Origin: Flavobacterium sp. LC2016-01
GTDB lineage: Bacteria > Bacteroidota > Bacteroidia > Flavobacteriales > Flavobacteriaceae
Length of the DNA: 64,000 nt
Direction: 5' to 3'
Assembly: GCF_009711135.1 (NCBI RefSeq)
Contig: NZ_WMIC01000001.1
Span: forward strand, 868,001-932,000
In this document: positions 26,017-34,563 of the stretch, one piece after another
Layout: the number at the start of each line of letters is the position of its first letter
Numbering within the stretch: the first letter of the stretch is position 1
Notes under the pieces: generated by a model
What the model saw: only the letters and a program-made list of their open reading frames with translations
What the model was told of the DNA's origin: nothing
Database searches by the model: none
Position numbers and translations under genes: made by a program

Positions 26017-27423
26017 ATGACGAATAGTTCAAATAAATATATTTTGTTGGTAATGACGGCCGTACTTTTAAGTGCGTGCTCCGTTACCAAAAAGTACGAA
26101 CGCCCCACAACATTATCGACAGATAGATTGTATCGTGATCAGGCTTTCGCCGATTCGACTACAATTGCGAGCATGCCATGGCAGAGTGTTTTTAAAGATG
26201 AAAAACTGAATGCACTGATTCAAAAAGGATTGGATCAGAATCTGAATCTTAAAAATGCAATTGAAAATATTGTTCAGGCAAGAGCTTCTTTACAACAAAG
26301 CAAATTAGCGTATTATCCAACTTTGCAGTTAGATGCAAATGCAACGCATACCAAGCAATCTAAGGCGGGACTTAATTTTCCGGCAGGAATTAACATCAAT
26401 ACGTTAACAACAACTTATAAATTAGGTTTAAGTACAAGTTGGGAAGCTGATATTTGGGGAAAACTGAGCAGTTCTAAAAGAGCTGCGCTGGCAACTTATC
26501 TGGCTTCAGACGCAGCAAAACAAGCCGTTCAGACACAGTTGATTTCGGATATTGCTAACAATTATTTTTTATTGCTGGCTTACGATAAGCAATTGCAAAT
26601 TACGCAGGAAACGTTAGAAAGCCGTATTAAAAATGTTGCAACAATAAAGGAATTAAAAGAAGGCGCAATCGTGACCGGAGCAGCAGTGGTACAGAGCGAA
26701 GCCAATCAGCATGCGGCCGAAGTTTTGATTCCCGATTTAAAACAAAGAATTCGCGAAACCGAAAATGTCATTAATATTTTATTAGGACAGGCTCCAGGAC
26801 CAATCGAAAGAGGAAAATTAGATTCACAGATTGTTCCGCAAAATCTTGCTTTAGGTTTGCCTTCTCAATTGCTTGAAAATCGTCCTGATGTCCGTCAAGC
26901 GGAATTTAATTTCAGAGTCGCTTTTGAGTCTACAAATTTGGCTAAAACTTATTTTTATCCTAGTTTAACGCTTACAGCAAGCGGTGGATTTTCGAATTTG
27001 CAATTGACTGACTTTTTTACCAATTCTGTTTTTTATTCGATTATTGGAGGATTAACACAGCCAATATTCAATAAAGGACTCAATAAAATGCGATTGACAA
27101 CTGCTCAATCTCAGCAATTACAAGCTTACAATAATTTTCAGCAAAGTCTTTTGACAGCAGGTCAGGAAGTTTCAAATGCCTTGTATGCGTATCAAATGGC
27201 AGCCGAAAAAGAAGATTCGAGAACAAAACAAATTGAAGCTTTGGTAAAAGCGGTAGATTATACACAACAGCTTTTAGAATACAGTTCGGCGACCAATTAT
27301 ACAGATGTATTAACTTCGGAACAAAATTTATTAGCAGCACAATTGAGCGGCATTAATGATAATTTACAAAAACTGCAAGCGGTTGTTGACTTGTACCGAG
27401 CTTTAGGCGGTGGCTGGAAATAA
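26017..27423 (+). CDS. Outer-membrane efflux lipoprotein (NodT/OprM type)
   Basis: A 468-aa TolC-like channel with lipoprotein signal (LLSACS). It carries the duplicated outer-membrane efflux repeats: LNLKNAIENIVQARASLQQSKLAYYPTLQ and the second half LPSQLLENRPDVRQAEFNFR..ESTNLAKTYFYPSLTLTASGG, plus the terminal RALGGGW motif. It completes the tripartite pump with the two genes upstream (18-bp gap). Confidence 0.94.
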   Translation: MTNSSNKYILLVMTAVLLSACSVTKKYERPTTLSTDRLYRDQAFADSTTIASMPWQSVFKDEKLNALIQKGLDQNLNLKNAIENIVQARASLQQSKLAYYPTLQLDANATHTKQSKAGLNFPAGININTLTTTYKLGLSTSWEADIWGKLSSSKRAALATYLASDAAKQAVQTQLISDIANNYFLLLAYDKQLQITQETLESRIKNVATIKELKEGAIVTGAAVVQSEANQHAAEVLIPDLKQRIRETENVINILLGQAPGPIERGKLDSQIVPQNLALGLPSQLLENRPDVRQAEFNFRVAFESTNLAKTYFYPSLTLTASGGFSNLQLTDFFTNSVFYSIIGGLTQPIFNKGLNKMRLTTAQSQQLQAYNNFQQSLLTAGQEVSNALYAYQMAAEKEDSRTKQIEALVKAVDYTQQLLEYSSATNYTDVLTSEQNLLAAQLSGINDNLQKLQAVVDLYRALGGGWK

Positions 27424-27434
27424 AATTTAAAAGA

Positions 27435-27465
27435 AAAACATCTCAAATTCTGAGATGTTTTTTTG
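27435..27465 (+). terminator. Terminator of the efflux operon
   Basis: AAACATCTCA - AATTC - TGAGATGTTT followed by further T residues. Confidence 0.85.
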
Positions 27466-27597
27466 CAATGTATATCGGTTGAGAAGCACTTTTCGTCGAT
27501 TAGTTTGGTGGTTTTGTATAATGAATGCAATTAAAACGATATTTGGCATTACTTTAGATTAATATCTACCGTAATTAATATTTAAAAATTTAAAAAG

Positions 27598-28050
27598 ATG
27601 AAAAAGTTAGTATTCGCCTTAATGCTTTTTACAAGTGTTTTTGCTCAGGCACAGGTTTCAGTTAATGTAAATATTGGAACAGCTCCAAATTGGGGGCCAG
27701 CTGGTTATGATAACAGCAGATATTATTATTTGCCAGATATTGATGTGTATTATGATGTAACTCAAAGTGTATTTATTTCTGATAATAACGGAAAATGGGT
27801 ACGCGAAAAAAGACTTCCAGAAAGATACAGACAATATGATCTTTACTCAGGTTATAAAGTAGTTTTGAATGATTACAGAGGCGACGCTCCTTATACGTAT
27901 CATAATAAACACAGAGCCGAATATCCAAAAGGATATAAAGGAAAACCTCAGAAAAACAGAGGTGAAAAACCAAAAGGTAATAACGGAAATCATTACGGGA
28001 ATGATAAAGGAAATGGAAAACATTCAAATAAAAACCACGATCACCATTAA
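27598..28050 (+). CDS. Small secreted protein with basic, low-complexity tail
   Basis: A 150-aa protein with signal peptide 1-19 (AQA-QV). Residues 20-105 hold a compact domain with WGPAGYDNSRYYYLPDIDVYYDV and a YKVVLNDYRGD segment; this type of small exported protein is common in Flavobacteriia but has no known function. Residues 105-150 are a Lys/Gly/Asn/His-rich tail (ending NKNHDHH) that may bind nucleic acid, polyanion or metal. It has its own terminator and is monocistronic. Confidence 0.7.
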   Translation: MKKLVFALMLFTSVFAQAQVSVNVNIGTAPNWGPAGYDNSRYYYLPDIDVYYDVTQSVFISDNNGKWVREKRLPERYRQYDLYSGYKVVLNDYRGDAPYTYHNKHRAEYPKGYKGKPQKNRGEKPKGNNGNHYGNDKGNGKHSNKNHDHH

Positions 28051-28071
28051 GCAAATTTAAACATGACAAAG

Positions 28072-28106
28072 AAAAACGTCCCGAATTTCGGGACGTTTTT
28101 TGATTT
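28072..28106 (+). terminator. Terminator after the small secreted protein
   Basis: AAAAACGTCCCGAA - TTTCGGGACGTTTTTT: a strong stem with an A-tract before and a T-tract after, able to serve both converging genes. Confidence 0.88.
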
Positions 28107-28129
28107 TAATACTTTCTTATTTTAAAATT

Positions 28130-30478
28130 CTAAGTAGAGAAAGTTAAGCCTTTTGATTTAAAATTGCTGAACAAAGCTTGACGAGCTCCACTAATCGTTT
28201 CTTCGGTACGGTAAATGCTGCACCAGAATTTAATCAGCAGTTTGTATTTTCCGTCTGAAATTGCGGTGTAGAATAGTTGAGGTGCTTTTTCAAGATTAAT
28301 TAACGGCAGACTTTCAAGAGTTTGCATTACAATTGCATTTATAGCGTCTGGAGTTGTTTCGCCACTAATTTCAATTGCAACTTCGACAAGCTTAAAGTTG
28401 TCGGTATACGTCCAGTTTGTAATGTTTTGAGAGAGTAAATTTCCATTCGGAATTATGATTTCAGCTCCATTTGGCGCATTGATTTTTGTAGTTCTTAATC
28501 CCATTGATTTCACTCGGCCAGATTCTGAACTAATTTCGATAACATCTCCAATTTGAATTGGTTTATCAAAAATTAAAATGACACCCGAAACAAAATTATT
28601 TACCACATTTTGAAGTCCAAGTCCAACTCCGACTCCAAGTGCACCTAAAAGAATACTCAATTTATCCAATGGCATTCCTGAAGCTGCTACGGCCAGAAGA
28701 TAACCGGCAATCAAAACAAGAAGTCGAGTAATTAATAGTTTAGAATGTTGTCTTTTGTTTACGTTTTCTTCATTTTCATCATCGATTTCACCAAAAAAGT
28801 AAGCGACATACTTTTGAAGAAGATGGGCAATCCAAATAATGATAAAAAATAAAACAATATTTCCTAAAGTAAAAGTAATGCTTCCTATAGTGTTTGGATG
28901 ACTCAGCAAATCGCCTAAAGAAGTACGAAGCGATTCCCAAATATTTAAATTAGAAGCAATCACTACAAGCCACATATAACTGATTACAAGGATAAAAGGC
29001 TTTTTTAAGGTATCAGATAAACTTTCATAATCAAAAATCTTTTCTAAACCGCGTTTAATTCTTGTCGTATAGATTTGAAGCAGAATGATTTCAAGAATAA
29101 TCTTTAATAAAACACTCAATGCAATTATCTGCGTAAGCGAAATAAAAGCGGTAATGGTCAGCATATTTGAAAGTGAAACTCTTCCAAAAAGATTATCAAG
29201 TATCGATAAAGCATTAAAGCCAATAAAAATGATACTTGCCCATTTAAAAAATCCTTTGATATACAATTGATCCTTGATGCTTTTTATCTGCACTAAACCA
29301 TAGCGTATTCCCAGAATATTAATTACAATGAATGCACAGCGCTGTATAAAACCTACTTCTATAAATAAATCAAGAAAACAAAGAGTAAAGAAGAGACCTA
29401 GAAGCAATGTCCAATTTTTCATTGATTTTGCTGACCATCTGTTTTTAAATAATACGGTAAGAATTCCCAGCAAAATAAGCTGAAGCATTTCTAAAAACAG
29501 GGCAGGAGCATACAAATTACTTACGACAGCAATGTTAAGTCCGATAACTAGAACGGGAATTAAAATACCTCGATTTAAGTAATTAAAATTGAAATGACTA
29601 AGATTTTCAATGTGTCCACTTTCTTTTAAGTATTTTAAATTACGGGAAATGTACCAAAACAAAATTCCCATAAAGAATAACAATGTAATTAATCCGCCGG
29701 CGCGGTAACTTAGATAATAAGATGCAACACTTTTTTCTATAATGACTTTTGCTCTTATATTTTGCGAAACGGCTTTTTTAGGTACCGAATCGTTTGTGCT
29801 CCATAAAAACGGATACTCTTTTCTAAGAATACTAATTCCGGATTGTTCGAGTTTTCCTTCAACAGTAATTAAGGCGTTTGATACCGCAATTTTTCTTTCA
29901 ACGGTCAGTCTTTTTTTGTTGTTTAAAATGCCTTGATTTTTCGACATCAAACTGTCTGTTGCCAGATATCTTTTTTTAAGGTTGGCAAACTCTTTTTTGA
30001 ATTGTTTACGGCGAACAGTATCTTTTATGAGTTCCATAAAAGTCTTGTCTTTGCGTAAATCGACAAACCTGTTTTTGATTTTTTCAAGATTGGCATTTCG
30101 GGAATTGATGGCCGTATTTTGGTCTTCCAGTTCCTGCTGAATCTCTTTCAGAACAATGCGATACATTTGCTGATTACGCACATTAGGATTTGCTCCTTTC
30201 AGACTCGTTAAAATAAGATCAAGTTTGCCTTGTGTTCTTTTGATTTCGCCAAATAAATGACGTGTTTCACCATCAAAATCAGTATCGTTATAGGCCGATT
30301 CCATAACTTCGCCAGCTTTTTCAATTGCCATCAGATAATCGCTGTCAGTTGTGGTTTTTTCAAATAATTTTGGGCGGTTTTCTTTTTTCTGCGGAGCCGT
30401 TTGCGAGTAGGCATTTGGCACAAAAAACAAGACTGTTAATAAGGCGAATAAGTAGAGGTAACTTCTTTTTAGAATCAT
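28130..30478 (-). CDS. Large MscS-family mechanosensitive channel with extended N-terminal domain
   Basis: A 782-aa protein of the MscK-like size class. Signal peptide 1-25 (NAYSQ), then a periplasmic alpha-helical domain (about 30-240) with the coiled-coil pattern typical of large MscS members. About ten membrane helices lead to the pore-lining TM3 and beta domain: LSILLGALGVGVGLGLQNVVNNFVSGVILIFDKPIQIGDVIEI, then GRVKSMGLRTTKI and PNGNLLSQNITNWT. It protects the cell from osmotic down-shock. It is monocistronic, convergent with the preceding gene. Confidence 0.92.
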   Translation of the reverse strand: MILKRSYLYLFALLTVLFFVPNAYSQTAPQKKENRPKLFEKTTTDSDYLMAIEKAGEVMESAYNDTDFDGETRHLFGEIKRTQGKLDLILTSLKGANPNVRNQQMYRIVLKEIQQELEDQNTAINSRNANLEKIKNRFVDLRKDKTFMELIKDTVRRKQFKKEFANLKKRYLATDSLMSKNQGILNNKKRLTVERKIAVSNALITVEGKLEQSGISILRKEYPFLWSTNDSVPKKAVSQNIRAKVIIEKSVASYYLSYRAGGLITLLFFMGILFWYISRNLKYLKESGHIENLSHFNFNYLNRGILIPVLVIGLNIAVVSNLYAPALFLEMLQLILLGILTVLFKNRWSAKSMKNWTLLLGLFFTLCFLDLFIEVGFIQRCAFIVINILGIRYGLVQIKSIKDQLYIKGFFKWASIIFIGFNALSILDNLFGRVSLSNMLTITAFISLTQIIALSVLLKIILEIILLQIYTTRIKRGLEKIFDYESLSDTLKKPFILVISYMWLVVIASNLNIWESLRTSLGDLLSHPNTIGSITFTLGNIVLFFIIIWIAHLLQKYVAYFFGEIDDENEENVNKRQHSKLLITRLLVLIAGYLLAVAASGMPLDKLSILLGALGVGVGLGLQNVVNNFVSGVILIFDKPIQIGDVIEISSESGRVKSMGLRTTKINAPNGAEIIIPNGNLLSQNITNWTYTDNFKLVEVAIEISGETTPDAINAIVMQTLESLPLINLEKAPQLFYTAISDGKYKLLIKFWCSIYRTEETISGARQALFSNFKSKGLTFST

Positions 30479-30665
30479 AATTTAAGAATGAAATTTGGGT
30501 TCTCAAATTTAGATTTTTTTAGCTATTTCTGGTGTGTAATTAACGAAATATTATAGGAAATATAATGTAGAATTTCCAAAAGAATATTACATAAAGCGCT
30601 TCAAATTATTGAGGTGTTTTTGATTGATTCTTTATGGACTTATCTTGGCTTTGGAAGACAATCAA

Positions 30666-31673
30666 CTAGAATTTCGCCTTAAAATGTTTAATATTAAAGT
30701 TTTTAGACTTAATCACTTTTCCTTTATCCGTAATCATCAAACAAGAATATTCAGGGTGTTTTTGAAGTAGAATCAAACCTTCTTTTTGACCTAAAACCAT
30801 AAGTGAAGTGCTTAAGCCGTTTGCAGTTTCAGCATTTGGCCCAAAAACCGTTACACTGCATAAACCCGTTGCAGGATAACCTGTTGCAGGATTAATAATA
30901 TGTGAATAGCGTTTACCGTTAAAAACAACAAATTTTTCATAACTGCCAGAAGTAGTGACAGCCTGCTGTTCAAGCGGCACAACGGCAAGAAGTTTTTCTG
31001 GATTAAATGGGTTAGTAATGCCAATTTTCCAAGGTGTTCCGTTTGGCTGTTTTCCCCAAGTACTCATGTCACCTGAACCGTTTATAATTCCGGCATTGAT
31101 GCCTTTTGCAAGCATCATGGCACGGCATTTATCTGTAGCATATCCTTCACCCAAAGCGCCAAATCCAATTTTCATTCCTTTTAATTTTAGGAAAATTGTT
31201 GATTGTGCGCTGTCAAGAATAATGTTTTTGTAACCGACTTTCTCAACCGATTTTTTTATGGCTTCCGCCGAAGGCATTTCGGTCATCGAGCCGTCAAATT
31301 TCCAGATTCTGTCCATTGCTGCAAAACTCACATCAAATCCGCCATTCGTTATTTCAGAAAGTTTTACGGCTCTCTGTGCCAGTTCAAAAACTTCTCGATC
31401 TACTTTTATGGGTTTGATTCCGGCATTCTGATTGACCTCGGAAACTTGTGAAGTCGGTTTCCAATCTGATATTAAATTTTCAATTCGTGAGATTTCGGCA
31501 ATCACCAAATCAATATTTTGCTCTGCTGTTAATGAATCATTGGCTACAATTGTAATATCGAAACGTCCGCCCATCAAAAGAGTCGTTCTTTTTCGCAAAA
31601 CCTGAGCATTGCCCGAAAAGAAGCTTAAAATTGCAAGAAGCAATAGTATTCGATATAATAATTTCGGCTTCAT
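30666..31673 (-). CDS. apbE: FAD:protein FMN transferase
   Basis: A 335-aa ApbE-family enzyme that attaches FMN covalently to Thr or Ser of exported proteins, using FAD and Mg2+. Signal peptide 1-23 (SGNAQ). Family motifs: LMGGRFDITIVA, NQNAGIKPIKVDREVFEL, GGFDVSFAAMDRIW, GFGALGEGYATDKC, INGSGDMSTWG, HIINPATGYPA, and ANGLSTSLMVLG. The length is normal. It acts on the outer face of the inner membrane. It ends the operon ankyrin-DUF2271-PepSY/flavodoxin-apbE, 12 bp after the fusion gene; the neighbouring DUF2271 protein is the natural candidate substrate. Confidence 0.92.
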   Translation of the reverse strand: MKPKLLYRILLLLAILSFFSGNAQVLRKRTTLLMGGRFDITIVANDSLTAEQNIDLVIAEISRIENLISDWKPTSQVSEVNQNAGIKPIKVDREVFELAQRAVKLSEITNGGFDVSFAAMDRIWKFDGSMTEMPSAEAIKKSVEKVGYKNIILDSAQSTIFLKLKGMKIGFGALGEGYATDKCRAMMLAKGINAGIINGSGDMSTWGKQPNGTPWKIGITNPFNPEKLLAVVPLEQQAVTTSGSYEKFVVFNGKRYSHIINPATGYPATGLCSVTVFGPNAETANGLSTSLMVLGQKEGLILLQKHPEYSCLMITDKGKVIKSKNFNIKHFKAKF

Positions 31674-31685
31674 GATATAAATTTT

Positions 31686-33869
31686 TTAATAGCAATCTGT
31701 TAGTAGTTGCTTATTATTTTTATATTCAGATATTTTTTTAAGGCCATTTGCCAAACATAATTCCTCTAAAATAGTTTCAACATCTTTTTGCATCGCAAGC
31801 GAACCGCAAATCATTATTGTCCCGTTTTCTTTTAATAAATCAACAAAAAAGTTAGCATCTTTTTTAATTAAATCCATCACATAAAAATGTTCTACTTCGC
31901 GCGATAAAGCCAAATGAAAATTATGAAGCTGTTTTTTCTCAATCATTTCCGAAGTAAACTTTTTATAGCCTAAAACCATTTCAGTTTCCATTCGGAATCC
32001 AGCATACAAATGCGTTTCGATTTTTTTCTTGTTTTGTTCAATCATTCCAAGAAAAGGCGCAATTCCGGTTCCGTTAGAAATTAAAGCTACTTTTGATGCT
32101 TTTTTTGGAAAATGAAAAGCATGATTATTGATAATTCTTGCTTTTATGACTTTTCCGACTTCTAAATTATTTAAGAAGCCAGAACCCAATCCGTGCGGAT
32201 GCAGTTTAATAACCAATTGTATGTTTCCAGAATGATTTCCAATAGAGTAGAGGCGCTCTCTGTTGTCGTTTGCAGGATAAATAGCCAGCAAATCACCAGA
32301 CGTAAATTTGGTTCTTGCATTAGCTCTTAAAGTAACTAAGAAAGTCTGTTCTGACTCAGAAACTAAAGTTTTATCTAAAACCATTAATTTCTGTAATCCT
32401 TTTGGAACATGGTTATAAAGTGAAGGCGTCGCCGATAATGAAATTCCAGTTTTGGCACTCCATAATTTAACCCATTCTACAAATTCTGAAGCCGATTTAT
32501 CATTGACAGTCTGTAATTCCAAGAAACGTTCCGACCAGTTTTGTTTTTCTAAAAGCTGATCCATTTCAACAGCAAAACCGCAAAAATCTGGATATGATTT
32601 TGAACCAAAACCAACGACTGAAAAATTGATTTTTTGCTCTTGATTGTGTTTTTTTAATAACTGAACAAATTTACTTCCGTTAGAAGGCGCATCACCCAAA
32701 CCGTGCGTTGAAGAAAAAGCAATAATATGTTCTGCTTTTGGAAAAACAGTAAAATTATTTAATTCAGCAATATGTGCTTTGTGTCCGTGATCAATTAATT
32801 GTTTCAGAATAGAATTGGCAAAACGCAACGTACTTCCGTTTTCGGAACCTGCTAAAATGATGATGGAACTTTCTGCAGCTTTGAATTTGTTTTTGATTCG
32901 GCTCGCTCTTCGTTTTAAGGTAATCGCAAAACCAGAATAGATGAAAAACAGAATATTTAAACATGCAATTGCTAAAATAACAGCCCAAATGGCATTTATT
33001 CGCCCTGTATGAATATCAAGACTTAAAGCGGCTAACTGAATTGTCATTGGCGAAAGCTTTTCAGTGATTACAGCGCCTGTTATCTGATTAACTTCTATAT
33101 CGCGGTCTTTTAATTCAATGATATAATATTCTTCTGGATCATCTGTAAAAGGAAATTCGATTTTCTTTACATCTTTCAAAAGTGTTTTTTCAAAGACAGA
33201 AGTTTTTTTGGCTATTGCCGAAAGTTCTGTTTTTACAGGTTTTGCTTTTTCATCTCCCATAAAAAAGTTGAACCTTTCAAGAGATAAATAAGTTCCTGTA
33301 AGTGCAATTATTAAAATTGGGATTAAAGCTAATCTTCCAAAAAGAACATGATAATATTGAGCAAAATATTCTTTGATTACTTTCGAAAAGAAATTACGAA
33401 TTCCTCTTTGTCGGCTCAAGACAAGCATAAAGCCTGAAATGGCAATCAGGAATAATAGAAACGAAATTACACCAACAAAAAAACGCCCCGTTTCATGAAG
33501 AAACAAAGAGCGGTGAAGACTTGTAATCCACTGAATAAATTCACTTTTTTTTGCAGGAATTCCTAACGTTTTTCCTGTTTTTGCATCAATATAAGCATTG
33601 ATGTCATTTCCATCTTCATCAATTGCCTGAAGCGTTACAAACTGATTATAATCGACACTTAATTCGGTGATTTCAGCATATTTCTTTTTTAAAACAGGAA
33701 GCGTCTGACCTAAAGTCAACGAATCAAAATTTTCTGTTTTGTACGGAAGCGTTTTTTCCTGCACAGCATCTACAGCCAAAATGATTCCTGTAACGGATGC
33801 CAGCAATAAAAACAAAGAAGAAAACAAAGCCAAAGCTAAGTGAGTGTAACGCCAAAAAGAAAGAGTCAT
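31686..33869 (-). CDS. PepSY-TM / flavodoxin / NADPH-flavin reductase fusion (membrane electron-transfer protein)
   Basis: A 727-aa fusion. Residues 1-340 are a PepSY_TM region with four helices (about 8-30, 130-150, 180-200, 290-315) and periplasmic PepSY repeats (DAKTGKTLGI, LPY..). Residues about 345-480 are an FMN flavodoxin domain (AGSENGSTLRFAN, FSSTHGLGDAPSNG). Residues about 490-727 are a sulfite-reductase or P450-reductase-type module with FAD site RLYSIGNH, NADPH site NGTGIAPFLGM and ICGSLAMQKDVE. Electrons would pass from NADPH through FAD and FMN to the membrane domain and out to a periplasmic acceptor. The partner is probably the flavinylated DUF2271 protein encoded next to it. 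Confidence 0.85.
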   Translation of the reverse strand: MTLSFWRYTHLALALFSSLFLLLASVTGIILAVDAVQEKTLPYKTENFDSLTLGQTLPVLKKKYAEITELSVDYNQFVTLQAIDEDGNDINAYIDAKTGKTLGIPAKKSEFIQWITSLHRSLFLHETGRFFVGVISFLLFLIAISGFMLVLSRQRGIRNFFSKVIKEYFAQYYHVLFGRLALIPILIIALTGTYLSLERFNFFMGDEKAKPVKTELSAIAKKTSVFEKTLLKDVKKIEFPFTDDPEEYYIIELKDRDIEVNQITGAVITEKLSPMTIQLAALSLDIHTGRINAIWAVILAIACLNILFFIYSGFAITLKRRASRIKNKFKAAESSIIILAGSENGSTLRFANSILKQLIDHGHKAHIAELNNFTVFPKAEHIIAFSSTHGLGDAPSNGSKFVQLLKKHNQEQKINFSVVGFGSKSYPDFCGFAVEMDQLLEKQNWSERFLELQTVNDKSASEFVEWVKLWSAKTGISLSATPSLYNHVPKGLQKLMVLDKTLVSESEQTFLVTLRANARTKFTSGDLLAIYPANDNRERLYSIGNHSGNIQLVIKLHPHGLGSGFLNNLEVGKVIKARIINNHAFHFPKKASKVALISNGTGIAPFLGMIEQNKKKIETHLYAGFRMETEMVLGYKKFTSEMIEKKQLHNFHLALSREVEHFYVMDLIKKDANFFVDLLKENGTIMICGSLAMQKDVETILEELCLANGLKKISEYKNNKQLLTDCY

Positions 33870-33918
33870 TGAATGTAAGCTAAAAAGGTAATCAAATATA
33901 AATCGGTAATATAAGGTA

Positions 33919-34401
33919 TTAAATTTTGTTTAATCGTACATATCTGATGTAACCTTTTCCGTCAGTTTTATCAGCAAGACCAGCCGTTGTCAAAGGAATT
34001 TCTAAATCACTTACGTAATATTTCTGGTCCTCAACAGCCGATTCAAATCGTAATTTATATCCTTTATTGATTTTAGAATCATCGATTTCAAAAGTAGTAA
34101 CACTTCGGTCTCCTCCAGTAACTGACGCTCCTGAAATAGCGCTAACATCATCGCCTTTTACAGTATGAAATTTGTTCCATTCTTTCAATGATTTGTACCA
34201 TTTTTTATCATCTCCCATTACATAAAGTGTTTTCTCGTATTCGCCTTTTGGATTGATCAGCGAGACTACAATGTATGCGCCTTCTCCCATATAATTTGCC
34301 ATTTGAAGCATGCATTTATATTTGCTAGTCTGTGCATTAGATTGAAAAGAAACAAGGCAGATAAGAGCACTTGTAAGTGCGATTTTTAGAATTGATTTCA
34401 T
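33919..34401 (-). CDS. DUF2271 protein, possible covalent FMN carrier
   Basis: A 160-aa exported protein, signal peptide 1-23 (SNAQ). The body matches the DUF2271 layout (YKCMLQMANYMGEGAYIVVSLINPKGEYEKTLYVMGDDKKWY). The segment DDVSAISGASVTGGD, with Ser93 in SGAS, resembles the (S)GA(T/S) site that ApbE modifies in FMN-binding proteins. It is encoded between the ankyrin gene and the PepSY/flavodoxin reductase, in one operon with apbE. I infer it receives electrons in the periplasm. A tandem and inverted repeat region lies just upstream. Confidence 0.72.
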   Translation of the reverse strand: MKSILKIALTSALICLVSFQSNAQTSKYKCMLQMANYMGEGAYIVVSLINPKGEYEKTLYVMGDDKKWYKSLKEWNKFHTVKGDDVSAISGASVTGGDRSVTTFEIDDSKINKGYKLRFESAVEDQKYYVSDLEIPLTTAGLADKTDGKGYIRYVRLNKI

Positions 34402-34407
34402 TATGTG

Positions 34408-34554
34408 AGTTATTCGTTATGGGTTATTCGTTATGAGTTTTATACGTTAAGAGTTTTATACGTTAAGAGTTATTTGTTATGAGTTATTTGTTATGAGTTA
34501 AGAGATATGTTTAAGAAAGTTTAAACTCTTAACTCATAACAAATAACTCTTAGC
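34408..34554. repeat. Tandem 14-16-bp repeats with a matching inverted arm
   Basis: About six imperfect units of GTTATGAGTTATTT type (variants GTTATGGGTTATTC, CGTTAAGAGTTTTATA) run from 34408 to 34502. Part of the array is repeated in inverted orientation at 34523-34554 (AACTCATAACAAATAACTCT core). The RNA can form a long hairpin between the ankyrin and DUF2271 genes. It could reduce read-through or protect the downstream message; copy-number variation between strains is likely. Confidence 0.75.
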
Positions 34555-34563
34555 CTTTTAAAA

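Noticed and set aside
30590..30640. Third copy of the TTGAGGCGT terminator
   Set aside because: CTTCAAATTATTGAGG is only a weak, mismatched stem with no T-tract in the useful direction.
34408..34502. CRISPR-like array
   Set aside because: Units are 14-16 bp, contiguous and without unique spacers; no cas genes nearby.
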